A DNA stretch of 64,000 bases. Origin: CAVSWN01 sp046728115 (GTDB lineage Bacteria; Acidobacteriota; Vicinamibacteria; Vicinamibacterales; CAVVIG01). This document shows positions 44,643 through 53,276 of this stretch, piece after piece. The stretch is from positions 3,022 through 67,021 of the forward strand of contig JBKPDW010000072.1 of assembly GCA_046728115.1 (NCBI GenBank), read 5' to 3'. Both the position numbers and the translations under genes were made by a program. The notes beneath the pieces are model-generated. The model did no database searches, had not been told where the DNA came from, and saw only the letters and a list, made by a program, of their open reading frames with translations. Each line of letters starts with the position of its first letter. The stretch's first letter is position 1.

Positions 44643-45570
44643 GACGTCCTCCCCACCGAATGGTATCGCCGCTCGACCAGCCGCCGCCCACGAGCACCAC
44701 GAAGATCGCGGCCGCCGTCAGGTCCGCCGTTGTGCCGGGGTTGGCGGCGTGACGTGGATCGCGCAGTGCCTCGTCCATTTCGGCGATTGCCTGACGGCCG
44801 TCCTCCGAGCGTACGCCACCAGCCGCAAGGACCGCGCGGGCACGCCGCGACACCTCGGCCGCCAGAGCCGGGCCGCCCCGACGAGCCACGTGGGTGTCTG
44901 GGCTTGTCGCAAGCAACCGCAGATATGTCTCGACGATCGCGTCGTTCCAGCACAACCCGCCGGCTCGGGCGCGAAGCAACGCCGGCGCTCCGGCTTCGAA
45001 CGTCGCCTCGAAGGCCGTCGCGTACTCACGGGCGACACCATCTCGATCCGCGGCCAATCGCATCACTTCCAGCAAGGTGAGGTCCGGTTCGTCCGCGATG
45101 TCCTGGTGGTCGACGCGACCGAGTCCGCCAGGCGCGGCCCGCCGGATCGCCGCATATACATCGCGCGCGTCATCCACCGTTGTTGCGTCGAGCACGCGGC
45201 GTACCGCGCCCCGCAGATCAACCTCCGTCCCTCCCAGGGGGGACGGAGGTTGCAGGTGGTGCACCGCTGCGCGCGCCAGCGGGGCGAGCAGCAGCACGAT
45301 GCCCAGATTCGTGTTCGAGCGTGTCCAGCGTGCCGTTGCCTCGACGGCTAGACGCACGGTCGGGCCAAGCGGCCGAGTGCCCACGCCCGCCAGCGGCGCG
45401 CCAATCGCGGCTGCGCTGGCGAGGAAATCCTCGTAGGCCGCGTCGGCGAAGTTCAGGCCCGGCGAGACGTTGCCAGGCTTTGGCGCCGTCGCCTCGAGCA
45501 AGCATGCGAGCTGCGCCGCGGCCGCGACGTCCGCGGCAACCTGTTCGACGTCGGCCTCACCCCTCGTCAT
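44626..45570 (-). CDS. Triphosphoribosyl-dephospho-CoA synthase-like (CitG family) protein
   Basis: A 314-aa protein from the start at 45570 (four-base overlap with the ATP-grasp stop). CitG-family motifs are LEATAPKPGNVSP, TNTNLGIVLLLAPL and NPGTTADLTAAAIFV. True CitG makes the citrate-lyase prosthetic-group precursor, but no citrate lyase or malonate decarboxylase genes are here. CitG-like genes recur in methylotroph H4MPT clusters, so a role in building the phosphoribosyl side chain of dephospho-H4MPT or methylofuran is plausible. Confidence 0.85.
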   Translation of the reverse strand: MTRGEADVEQVAADVAAAAQLACLLEATAPKPGNVSPGLNFADAAYEDFLASAAAIGAPLAGVGTRPLGPTVRLAVEATARWTRSNTNLGIVLLLAPLARAAVHHLQPPSPLGGTEVDLRGAVRRVLDATTVDDARDVYAAIRRAAPGGLGRVDHQDIADEPDLTLLEVMRLAADRDGVAREYATAFEATFEAGAPALLRARAGGLCWNDAIVETYLRLLATSPDTHVARRGGPALAAEVSRRARAVLAAGGVRSEDGRQAIAEMDEALRDPRHAANPGTTADLTAAAIFVVLVGGGWSSGDTIRWGGRHAAAR

Positions 45571-46484
45571 ACCCGCGGCGGTACGCCACAAGTTTCGGTT
45601 CGGGCCACGTCGACGCGCTGTTCCACGCACTCCACGATTGTCCCCGCGATGTCGACGCCAGTCGCCTGCTGCAGACCCCGCCATCCAGGTATACCGTTCA
45701 CTTCGAGCACAAACACATCTCCGTCTTGCGAGGGGAGCAAATCCACGCCGGCGTAATCCGCTCCGACCGCCGCAGCCGCACTCAGCGCAAGCTGCGCCCA
45801 TTCACGGCACAGCTCCAGTGGGCGGGCGGAGCCTCCGCGCGCGACATTGGTTCGCCAGTCGTTCCCAGGAGATCGGCGTTCGATCGCAGCGATGACCCGT
45901 CCGCCGACGACGAATACCCGCACGTCGCGTCCACCGTGATCGACGGCGCGCTGCACGTAGAACACCGCCCGCAGCTGCTCGAGCGTATTGAACACGCGGA
46001 AGGCCACGTCAGGATCGCTGACGCGCATCATCCCATGACCCATCGAGCCGAAGAGCGGCTTGACAACGACGTCGCCCATGGCGAGCGCTGCGGCCATCGC
46101 ATCCGCGACGCGCTCGCACACCACCGTCTCGGGCGTCGGAAGTCCGGCTTCCTGGAGGAGTGCTGTCGTGTAGAACTTGTCGACGGAACGCTCGATCGCG
46201 AGCGGCGAGTTCACGACCGGCACGCCGCGTTTTTCGAGCCAGTGCAGCGCGTCGACACGAAAGATGATCTGATCGAGCGACCCGGCCGGGATGATGCGCG
46301 CGATCACGGCATCCGCGCTGAAGAGCGCCGTGCTTCCGATCGCGAGCTCGCCCTCGCTTCTTCCCCCTGCTCGCGCAACGAGGGCTTCATACGGCAGGAC
46401 CTCCGCCATGTGCCGGCGTGCTGTCAAAGCGCGGATGAGCTCGTCGGTATGCCAGCCGCCAGCACCCAGGATCACAATGTGCAT
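45567..46484 (-). CDS. ATP-grasp ligase, RimK-like, of the C1 cluster
   Basis: A 305-aa protein from the start at 46484. RimK-type ATP-grasp features are VVNSPLAIERSVDKFYTT, MGDVVVKPLFGSMGHGM (ATP lysine and glycine-rich loop), DVRVFVVGGRVIAAIER and FVLEVNGIPGWRGLQ (metal-binding Glu/Asn). Archaeal relatives add glutamate to H4MPT or F420. Here it could add an amino acid to a C1-carrier cofactor. It lies between mch and the CitG-like gene and is translationally coupled to the latter. Confidence 0.85.
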   Translation of the reverse strand: MHIVILGAGGWHTDELIRALTARRHMAEVLPYEALVARAGGRSEGELAIGSTALFSADAVIARIIPAGSLDQIIFRVDALHWLEKRGVPVVNSPLAIERSVDKFYTTALLQEAGLPTPETVVCERVADAMAAALAMGDVVVKPLFGSMGHGMMRVSDPDVAFRVFNTLEQLRAVFYVQRAVDHGGRDVRVFVVGGRVIAAIERRSPGNDWRTNVARGGSARPLELCREWAQLALSAAAAVGADYAGVDLLPSQDGDVFVLEVNGIPGWRGLQQATGVDIAGTIVECVEQRVDVARTETCGVPPRV

Positions 46485-46500
46485 CGGAGTGTGGCCGTTC

Positions 46501-47469
46501 TCAGTCCTGGAGCAGCGACGCGCGAAGTACGTCCGGGTCGAGCCGCCCGCCGTGAAAGGTGCGGCCGCTTGCCGGGCTCGTGAGCCAGACCTCCGCCGGA
46601 CTGAAGAGCATCGGATCGATCTTATAGAAGTCGTTGTCGTATCGCTTGAAGATGTCGTAGAACGGTGTGCCGTAGTCGCTCGATGCGCACGCCGGCAGGC
46701 GCGCCGCGAGGCCGGCCAGTTCTTCGTCTGTCGCCTGCACCACATAGCGGGCCTGGCCGCCGTAGAGAATGCAATCGTTCGTGCGGCCGATCGCCCGGAT
46801 GTCGCTCCGGGCAAGGGTCGGCAATGGCGCCGTGCCGATGGCGCTCACCACGCGCGTGACATCGAATCCGACCGTGTCCATCTTGTGCAATCCGGTTTCG
46901 AGCACACGAGCCGCGATCTGGACGCCGCCTGCGAGGCTCGCCGTGGGCGCCACGACAAGCGTGAGCGCCTTCCGATCGACGCCAGCTTTCTGGGCCACCC
47001 ATGCGGCGACTTCGTCGGTCGGCAGCGTGCGCGTCTCGAGCACGAGCACGCCGCGTGCGGCCGCTTCGACATATCGCAGCTTTCCGAACAGGTCGCGTTC
47101 CACGCGCGCCTTCGCGCGCAGCGGCCCCGATCCCATCGCGAAGAAGCCAGGCGGATCGATCGCCCATCCGGCGTACTGCGATGCCATGCATGATTGCGCC
47201 GGATGATCCGTCCACACACACAGACCGGGCCACGTCTCGCCGCCGATCGCCACTGTCGCGTAACTGACGTGCCCCAGGCCCCCCATGCAGAGCTCGGCCA
47301 ATGCACGACCTGCGCCGAATCCTCCAGGGACGTGCACGCCGGCGTCGATGATGCGCGACCCACCCGGCAGCATGTGCACGGCAAGACGCAATTCCGCGGC
47401 GCGCTGCACGCATTGATCAGCGAGCGCCCACGCCCGTTCGTTCATCCCGAGATCGAGCGCCTCGGTCAC
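46501..47469 (-). CDS. mch: Methenyltetrahydromethanopterin cyclohydrolase
   Basis: A 322-aa protein with strong Mch features: DAGVHVPGGFGAGRALAELCMGG, QYAGWAID, GFFAMGSGPLRAKA, AIGRTNDCILYGG and SSDYGTPFYDIF. It converts methenyl-H4MPT to formyl-H4MPT in the cytoplasm, the step between MtdB and the Fhc complex. Length is normal. It sits 3 bp after the MfnF-like gene and 16 bp before the ATP-grasp gene, inside the fhc operon. Confidence 0.95.
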   Translation of the reverse strand: MTEALDLGMNERAWALADQCVQRAAELRLAVHMLPGGSRIIDAGVHVPGGFGAGRALAELCMGGLGHVSYATVAIGGETWPGLCVWTDHPAQSCMASQYAGWAIDPPGFFAMGSGPLRAKARVERDLFGKLRYVEAAARGVLVLETRTLPTDEVAAWVAQKAGVDRKALTLVVAPTASLAGGVQIAARVLETGLHKMDTVGFDVTRVVSAIGTAPLPTLARSDIRAIGRTNDCILYGGQARYVVQATDEELAGLAARLPACASSDYGTPFYDIFKRYDNDFYKIDPMLFSPAEVWLTSPASGRTFHGGRLDPDVLRASLLQD

Positions 47470-47472
47470 GCG

Positions 47473-48540
47473 CTATGCCTCGCCGACATGCGGCAGGTCA
47501 GCTACGTTCACTCCGGCAGCCACGTATTCGAAAAGCAGGAAGGCAACCGCAGAAGCAGGGGTGTCGCAAGCCGCGCCCCGGCCACCCTCCCTCATCAGCT
47601 CGCGCGTGGTGATGCCCAAGTCGCGAGCGGCCGCCCTTGCGAGGAAACTGCCTCGTCCAGCGAGAACCGCCTCGCGCGGACCTCCGGCGCCCAGGCGCCG
47701 CATCACCTGGTGGATGCCGTCTGCGATTTGTCGGACCTGCGCGCGCGCCACGGCCTCGGCAATCACCGTAATGTCCTCGGCCTCGAGCATCTCGAGATCC
47801 GCGCACACCATCCGTGCGAGCCGCGCGCCGGCTTCGTGCCGATTCCGTCCGCGCCCGTCCGGCGTCTCGCAGGTGTAATCGTCCTGTTCGATATGGCGGA
47901 GCCAGAGGTGCGCGTCGGCTGCCACCGCGAAATGCTCGGCCGCCACGCGACACCGGCGGCCGCCGAGCGGCACGGAACGGATGATGGCGCAGACCGGCGT
48001 CCGCAGCGCGCCAGTGTACACGAGCTCTCCGCTGCGCAAGCGTTCCAGGTCGGTCCGTCCGCGGGCGACAACGCGACCCCGCACGAGTGGAATGATGTCG
48101 GTCGTAGTGCTGCCGACGTCGATGAACAGCGCGTCGGGGAACGTCCGCACCGCGAGCGTCGCGCTGGCCAGCCAGTTGGCGGCGGCTACGCGATGCGGTC
48201 GTTCGTAGGCATCTTCGATCGAATGGAACGTGCCATCGATCCCATAGATCCAGGTGTTGACGCCGGGGAACGCCCGGCGCAGCGAGTCGAGCACGAACGC
48301 GACGCCCTCACGTTTGGTGGCAAAACAGTCGGCCAGCTCCGCCGTCATCGTCACCGCCATGGCAGCGGCCGGCCCCAGGTGATCCGCGGTCGCGATCAGA
48401 ACGTCCGTCAGGTGCTGGGGCTCGCGCCAGAGCGCGAACGGTCGTTCGACCAGTCTGGCTTCGATGTCGTCTGCCCGGCCGACTCGAGCGGCCTTGATGT
48501 TGGCGCCGCCGACGTCCCAGCCGATGATTGGAGCGTTCAT
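47473..48540 (-). CDS. H4MPT-linked C1 transfer pathway protein, hydantoinase-A-like (MfnF-like)
   Basis: A 355-aa protein from the start at 48540. It has an ASKHA-type fold: IGWDVGGANIKAARVG (phosphate loop), VTMTAELADCF, DALFIDVGSTTTDIIPL, then a C-terminal region. The archaeal homolog MfnF condenses the furan and the glutamyl-tyramine halves of methanofuran. An equivalent role in methylofuran synthesis is likely. Its start overlaps the ATP-grasp gene by four bases. Confidence 0.85.
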   Translation of the reverse strand: MNAPIIGWDVGGANIKAARVGRADDIEARLVERPFALWREPQHLTDVLIATADHLGPAAAMAVTMTAELADCFATKREGVAFVLDSLRRAFPGVNTWIYGIDGTFHSIEDAYERPHRVAAANWLASATLAVRTFPDALFIDVGSTTTDIIPLVRGRVVARGRTDLERLRSGELVYTGALRTPVCAIIRSVPLGGRRCRVAAEHFAVAADAHLWLRHIEQDDYTCETPDGRGRNRHEAGARLARMVCADLEMLEAEDITVIAEAVARAQVRQIADGIHQVMRRLGAGGPREAVLAGRGSFLARAAARDLGITTRELMREGGRGAACDTPASAVAFLLFEYVAAGVNVADLPHVGEA

Positions 48541-49601
48541 GCCAACGCCACGATTCGGCCGGCGGACGAGAATCGCACCCGCCGGCGCACCGCAGGCGGC
48601 GTCGGCAGCGTTCCGCGACATGCGTCGATGGCCATCGCCGCGATGTTTCCTCGTCCTCCGGCGCTGCGAGTCACGGCCGATCGCAGGCCAAGATAAGCCG
48701 TTGTGAGCCTCGGATTCACTTCGATGACCACCGCTTCGGTCCTCGTCAGGACGACGTCGATGCCCACATACCCGCGGAGACCCGGTAGAGCCTCGCACGT
48801 TCGGATGGCGGCCTCGATCGCTCGTCCCGCGAGCGGATGATCGAGTGGCGTCCATCCGCCGTGGTACGAGAAGACAGTCCCGGCGCGGACCGACTGCGCG
48901 TTCACGGACAAGGCGACCGCGCGACAACCGTCGGAGAGCAGCGACACGCTCGCAGGGAGGCCGCGTACGTAGCGCTGAAGGAGGACACGTTGTGCTCCGC
49001 GTTGCGGCCGGAAAAAAGCCGCGCTACGTGTCGCGGCGTCGATGGCCACTCGAAGTTCGCGGCGGTTGCGCGCGAGGCAAACGCCGTCACAACCGGCGCC
49101 GCGACCGGGCTTGACGACAACTGGATAGCCGAGATCGTCTGCGATCGCGCGCGCATCGGCACAGGGACGAAGCGCGCGTGTCGGCGGATGCGCGACACCG
49201 CAGCGGGCAAGCCTGATTGGGAGGCGCTGCTTGTCGGACGCGCGTTGGATCGCCACCGATCCGGCGCCCAGGAGCGCCTTGCCGTGCCGTTCGATTGCTG
49301 CCGCCAGGTGCTCGAGACAGCCGCCGGTCTCTGGCGCGATCAACCAGACGGCATCGACCGACGACAGGAGATCGTCCGAGAGCACTTCGCTTCCGGGGCC
49401 GATCGGCACGACGTCGACGCTATCGACTGCGGTCAGCTTGAAGCGGCAATCGGTCGTGGTGACGATCTCATGGCCGCCAATCGAGGCAAGGTCTGCAACG
49501 AGAGCGGTCAGCATCGCGCGGCCCTCGCGCGCGAGCGACCGAGGAACGGGCCGGCCGGCAAAACCGCCGCCGCTCGCGAATTCGTGGACAAGGATGCGCA
49601 T
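48537..49601 (-). CDS. ATP-grasp ligase, MfnD-like (probable tyramine-glutamate ligase)
   Basis: A 354-aa protein from the start at 49601. It begins MRILVHEFASGGG, the typical opening of the MfnD group, and carries ATP-grasp features LGYPVVVKPGRGAGCDGV and AVVIEVNPRLTTAYLGLR. MfnD joins glutamate to tyramine in methanofuran synthesis. The MfnF-like neighbour supports that reading. It follows fhcD by ten bases, coupling cofactor supply to the enzyme that carries it. Confidence 0.82.
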   Translation of the reverse strand: MRILVHEFASGGGFAGRPVPRSLAREGRAMLTALVADLASIGGHEIVTTTDCRFKLTAVDSVDVVPIGPGSEVLSDDLLSSVDAVWLIAPETGGCLEHLAAAIERHGKALLGAGSVAIQRASDKQRLPIRLARCGVAHPPTRALRPCADARAIADDLGYPVVVKPGRGAGCDGVCLARNRRELRVAIDAATRSAAFFRPQRGAQRVLLQRYVRGLPASVSLLSDGCRAVALSVNAQSVRAGTVFSYHGGWTPLDHPLAGRAIEAAIRTCEALPGLRGYVGIDVVLTRTEAVVIEVNPRLTTAYLGLRSAVTRSAGGRGNIAAMAIDACRGTLPTPPAVRRRVRFSSAGRIVALA

Positions 49602-49611
49602 GCTGCTGGAA

Positions 49612-50511
49612 CTAGTCGGCCACCAGCGCGTGCAAGTGGAACTGATGTTTCCCGAGCTTGCCGCCATAATTTCCAGCGGTGATTTCCACGACACCGGTGC
49701 GGCACGCGGCATCGATCCCGGCCGAGAGCGCGCGCTCGATCGCCGTGCGCTCGAGTCCATCCACAACAATTTCGAGCACCGCGTTAACTCCGTCCGGCAA
49801 TTCGGTCGTCGTCCCTGTCCGTCCACGCAGCGTCGGGCAGTACGCGTCGTTTGTCGAGGCGACCATCTTCTTGTAGCGCCGCGCGCCCACCTTACTGCCA
49901 GCCCGGACGATCCCACCGGGAAACGGCAGTATGACTCCGCGCACAGTGCGCATCGCCTCGACCGCAGCCTCCGCCGCAGCAAGCGCAGACTCCTGGCTTA
50001 CGGCCAGAATCAGGAAATTGCCACCGCCGATCGCCTTCTGGACGCCGAACGCTTCTTGCACGAGGAACTCGCCGTCCATCACCGGAATCCGCCAGTAGCG
50101 TCGACCATCGAGGAACTTGCTCGATTGGAAGCGGTCGCCGAAATGACGCAGGAGCCCGCCGGCTGCAACCCGCTCCGTCGAGTGTGGCAACCCGTCGAAG
50201 CATGCAGTCGTGGCGCAGGTGAGGACTGTCTGGCCTATTCGCTCGAGCAGTCGACTGGTCAAACCGTCGGCGTCGAACCCGAAAAGCAGAACGCTCGCAC
50301 CTGGTCGGCCGTCGGGAGTTTCGTCGGGACTGAGGTTCGCCTCGATGCCCGCCTCGACCTTGCAGCCGATCACCGAAGTGGCGAAGCCGGTCATGCACTC
50401 GGCGGCCGTGCGTGCCCATTTCGGCGAGGCCGCCGTGATCACCACGCGCGCAGCGCGCATGTCGAAGGCCTCGGCGAACGTGTCGACGATTTCGACTCCG
50501 CGCCGAATCAT
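49612..50511 (-). CDS. fhcD: Formyltransferase subunit of the formyltransferase/hydrolase complex
   Basis: A 299-aa protein homologous to formylmethanofuran:H4MPT formyltransferase. Landmarks are ASPKWARTAAECMTGFATSVIGCKVEAGIE, PDGRPGASVLLFGFD and ITAGNYGGKLGKHQFHLH. It moves the formyl group from formyl-H4MPT to methylofuran. Length and motifs are normal. Order here is A-C-D, not the B-A-D-C order of classical methylotrophs. Confidence 0.95.
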   Translation of the reverse strand: MIRRGVEIVDTFAEAFDMRAARVVITAASPKWARTAAECMTGFATSVIGCKVEAGIEANLSPDETPDGRPGASVLLFGFDADGLTSRLLERIGQTVLTCATTACFDGLPHSTERVAAGGLLRHFGDRFQSSKFLDGRRYWRIPVMDGEFLVQEAFGVQKAIGGGNFLILAVSQESALAAAEAAVEAMRTVRGVILPFPGGIVRAGSKVGARRYKKMVASTNDAYCPTLRGRTGTTTELPDGVNAVLEIVVDGLERTAIERALSAGIDAACRTGVVEITAGNYGGKLGKHQFHLHALVAD

Positions 50512-50517
50512 GAATCT

Positions 50518-50615
50518 GCTATTTGCCGCATTTTCAATTCACGAATCCCAAATTTCCCCAATTCCCAATTTACCGATTCAATTACCCGATTACCCGGTTA
50601 CTCAATTACCCGATT
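50518..50615. repeat. ATTACCCGAT-type repeat between fhcD and fhcC
   Basis: Plus-strand units AATTCCCAATTTACCG, AATTACCCGATTACCCGG and AATTACCCGATTC are near-tandem and AT-rich. The array runs into the fhcC coding end: the last codons (Asn-Arg-Val-Ile-Glu-stop, 50598-50615) are themselves repeat units. A short piece of the same kind lies at 53076-53090 upstream of fhcA. Confidence 0.6.
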
Positions 50616-51422
50616 CGCTGGTTTCCATATGAGAATCTCTCCCTTGCCCGGAACGCACGTGTCACCCGTATAGCGTTGATAGCCCCCGTCTCGAGCGTCG
50701 AAAGGAATGGTGCGTCCCCAGGCAGCCAGGACCTTGGCGACCAGAGGCACGAACGTGGGGTTATACGTGCACGCATAGGAGAACGTCGGCAGCAGCTGAA
50801 GCGGCGTCAGCGAAATGATCGTTCCGCGCGCCATCCACGCGCCCGTCCGCAATTCCGCGCCGCCGGCCAGCACGATCGTGCCGCCCTTCATCTGCAACCC
50901 GGCGAAGTCTCGCACCGACCCCCCGATGGCGATGAGACCTCGCTTCATCCGCATGCCGACCTCGAGGCCAGCCGAGCCATCGATGAGAATCGTTCCGTCC
51001 TTCATGCCGCTCAGGCTACCGCGGTAGGCCGCGCCAACCTGTCCGCCGGCGTTCCCATGGACGCGGATGAAGCCGCCGATCATTTCGGCGCCGAGCCAGT
51101 CCGACACATTCCCGAACACCTCGATGGTGCCGCTCGTCATCGCGGACCCGAGATGCATACCGGCATCGCCTCGAATGGCGATGCGGCCACGTGTCATCCC
51201 GCGGCCGATCCATTTCACTCTGCTCGCGTCACCGAAGATCTCGATCTGATCGCTCCGTTCGCCTTCGACGACGAAGAAGTCGTCAAGTCGATGTTGCCGC
51301 TTGCCGAGATTCACGGGCAGCGCACGGATCTCGTCGTGGGCCAGTGCGGCGGTCGCGTCTGGCGTCAGCGTTTCGGCTTCGAGCGGAACGGACGGCGGTT
51401 CCTTGAGGTGGAGTGCGATCAT
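50598..51422 (-). CDS. fhcC: Formyltransferase/hydrolase complex subunit C
   Basis: A 274-aa protein from the start at 51422. The middle has the GlxG-type right-handed beta-helix repeats of FwdC (GRGMTRGRIAIRGDAGMHLG, MIGGFIRVHGNAGGQVGAAY, MKRGLIAIGGSVRDFAG). It is a structural subunit of the complex that releases formate from formyl-methylofuran. The last residues come from intergenic repeat DNA. It follows fhcA by 25 bases. Confidence 0.93.
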   Translation of the reverse strand: MIALHLKEPPSVPLEAETLTPDATAALAHDEIRALPVNLGKRQHRLDDFFVVEGERSDQIEIFGDASRVKWIGRGMTRGRIAIRGDAGMHLGSAMTSGTIEVFGNVSDWLGAEMIGGFIRVHGNAGGQVGAAYRGSLSGMKDGTILIDGSAGLEVGMRMKRGLIAIGGSVRDFAGLQMKGGTIVLAGGAELRTGAWMARGTIISLTPLQLLPTFSYACTYNPTFVPLVAKVLAAWGRTIPFDARDGGYQRYTGDTCVPGKGEILIWKPANRVIE

Positions 51423-51447
51423 GTCCTCTGCGCTGGCGATTTGACAC

Positions 51448-53073
51448 TCAGCGGCAAGGCCGGACCTCGGCATCCCGCAGGCGCTCGATCTCCACCGGAT
51501 AGTTCTCGAACGAGATGGTGTAGACCTTCTGGAAGACCTGTCGCAGATAGTCCTCGATCCGATCATCGTATGCCGGATGGACGATGAATTCGCGGCCCGC
51601 CGTCATGGCGCGCACGTCCCCGTCCTCGACGATGATCTCGCCGCCCTTGATCACGTAGCGCGGATACGTGAAGAGGCGACCGTCATCCGGCTTTTCGTGA
51701 TAAATCGTGATGTCCGCATCAGCCCCCGCGCCCAGATGACCCTTCTGCGACAGCCCAAGCGACCGCGCCGGACCCGCGGAGGTGATGATCGCAATCTCGG
51801 ACAACGTGTACTCGCGGTCGAGATCGCCGAGCACGACTCGCTGCTGCGCTTTGCTCGGAAGCTTCTTGACCTGCGCCTTCCGGAACTCCACGTCCGTCAG
51901 AAGCTGAATGATCTCCGGGTACCGCCAGAAGCAGGCGCCATTGGGATGATCCGTCGTGAGAAAGACCCGCCAGGGGTCGTCGATCAGGAGCAGCAGCTCG
52001 AGGCCGACGGCCCACTGCACCGCGTTGACCAGATTACGGTCCTTGTAGACATAGGGAACGATGCCGCACCCGGTCTCGTTCTCCACGTCCAGGTTCCCCC
52101 ACTTGTGGCCCGTGAGCTGGTAAAGCAGATGCTGCCACGGCCCGTCCGCCGTGATGGTCACCGCGTCGCCAAACAACACGGCGCCGGCATCGGTCGTGAG
52201 ATTCCTCTGCGCGTTGAACGCATTGGCCACGCGGGCCGACTCGGACCGCATCGAGCTCCAGTCGTCGCCGCCGTACGCGTGGAATTGCAAGTGCGCGAGG
52301 TGCGCCCGACAACCGTTGAGCAGGTTCATCGTTTCGAGCGTGGTCGTCACGTTGCCCGGAATGCCCAGGTTGTTGCAGTGGAGATGAATCGGATGGGGAA
52401 GCTTCAACTCGTCGACGATCGCCGCGAGGCTCGCAATGATTCGCGCGGGCGTCACATGCGTATAGCCCTCGACGGGCTCGAAAAGCGCGTTCGCGTTTTT
52501 CCCCCACTTCCAGGCTGCGACGCCTCCGGGGTTGACCGCCTTGACGCCGTATGCCTTGGCGGCCCAAATGAGCCACGCGATCACGTGTTTGGCGCGCTCC
52601 GTCTCGCCCGCCTCGAGCAGGTCCATGACGAGCTCGTTGTTGGCCATGAGCACGAGACTCGTCTTGTCGACGAGCGGGATGTCGTGCAGCTCTTCGTGTG
52701 TGTGTCTCGCCGAAAGGATCGGGACAGCCGCTTCGTTCACCGTTGTCCAACCCATACCCGCGTACAAGTAGCCCGTAGCGAACGTGGTGGGCGTCATGCC
52801 ACCCAGGCCGGCGCGGCGTTCCGGGGTATGCAGGAATTTTCGTGCGGCGCGCTGGTTCTCGGGCACCAGTCCACGCGCGAAGTTGAGCGCGCCGCCGGCG
52901 ACGTGCGTATGTACGTCGACGCCGCCGGGGAACACCACCATCCCGCTTGCATCGATCGAGCGGCCGCCCTCGACATCGGCCACGATGCGTCCGTCCGCAA
53001 CGCAAACGTCTTTGATGACGCCGTCGATCCCGTTCGCGGGGTCGTAGACCTTGCCGCCGGTTATGCGCAACAT
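51448..53073 (-). CDS. fhcA: Formyltransferase/hydrolase complex subunit A (formyl-methylofuran hydrolase)
   Basis: A 541-aa amidohydrolase-fold protein homologous to FwdA/FmdA. Metal ligands are visible at H55 and H57 (GVDVHTHVAGG), the carboxylysine candidate K178 (YGVKAVNPGG), H230 (PIHLHCNN), a His in AHLAHLQFHAYGG, and Asp in FLTTDHPNG. It hydrolyses N-formyl-methylofuran to formate. Its start lies 24 bases after a 33-codon gene. No fhcB is present in the window, although B is a core subunit of known complexes. Confidence 0.95.
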   Translation of the reverse strand: MLRITGGKVYDPANGIDGVIKDVCVADGRIVADVEGGRSIDASGMVVFPGGVDVHTHVAGGALNFARGLVPENQRAARKFLHTPERRAGLGGMTPTTFATGYLYAGMGWTTVNEAAVPILSARHTHEELHDIPLVDKTSLVLMANNELVMDLLEAGETERAKHVIAWLIWAAKAYGVKAVNPGGVAAWKWGKNANALFEPVEGYTHVTPARIIASLAAIVDELKLPHPIHLHCNNLGIPGNVTTTLETMNLLNGCRAHLAHLQFHAYGGDDWSSMRSESARVANAFNAQRNLTTDAGAVLFGDAVTITADGPWQHLLYQLTGHKWGNLDVENETGCGIVPYVYKDRNLVNAVQWAVGLELLLLIDDPWRVFLTTDHPNGACFWRYPEIIQLLTDVEFRKAQVKKLPSKAQQRVVLGDLDREYTLSEIAIITSAGPARSLGLSQKGHLGAGADADITIYHEKPDDGRLFTYPRYVIKGGEIIVEDGDVRAMTAGREFIVHPAYDDRIEDYLRQVFQKVYTISFENYPVEIERLRDAEVRPCR

Positions 53074-53097
53074 GGAAATCGGGTAAATGGGGATCCG

Positions 53098-53199
53098 TCA
53101 GGCGATCGCCTGGTATTTGGAAGAATCCTTGCCTGCGTTGATCTGCTGGCCCTGCTTCGTCGTGCGGCCTGCGTTCATGATGAAGCGCCCGGCTGCCAT
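53098..53199 (-). CDS. 33-residue protein resembling the N-terminus of FwdD/FmdD
   Basis: A 34-codon frame that begins with ATG at 53199 and ends TGA at 53098. The peptide contains FIMNAGRTTKQGQQINAGK then DSSKY, which closely resembles the first 30 residues of the molybdopterin-dinucleotide-binding subunit D of formylmethanofuran dehydrogenase. The normal about 100 further residues are missing. It lies 24 bases upstream of fhcA in the same direction, so it is placed to be the first cistron of the operon. It may be a functional mini-subunit or a truncated fwdD relic. No strong ribosome site was seen. Confidence 0.6.
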   Translation of the reverse strand: MAAGRFIMNAGRTTKQGQQINAGKDSSKYQAIA

Positions 53200-53276
53200 C
53201 GGAATACGGTTATAACACGACGGCGGCTCGCCGATAGAATAGCCCAACAGAATTCGCGACGTATTCGGAGGCAGCG

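Noticed and set aside
44626..45570. citG of a citrate lyase operon
   Set aside because: No citrate lyase or malonate decarboxylase subunit genes occur in the window.
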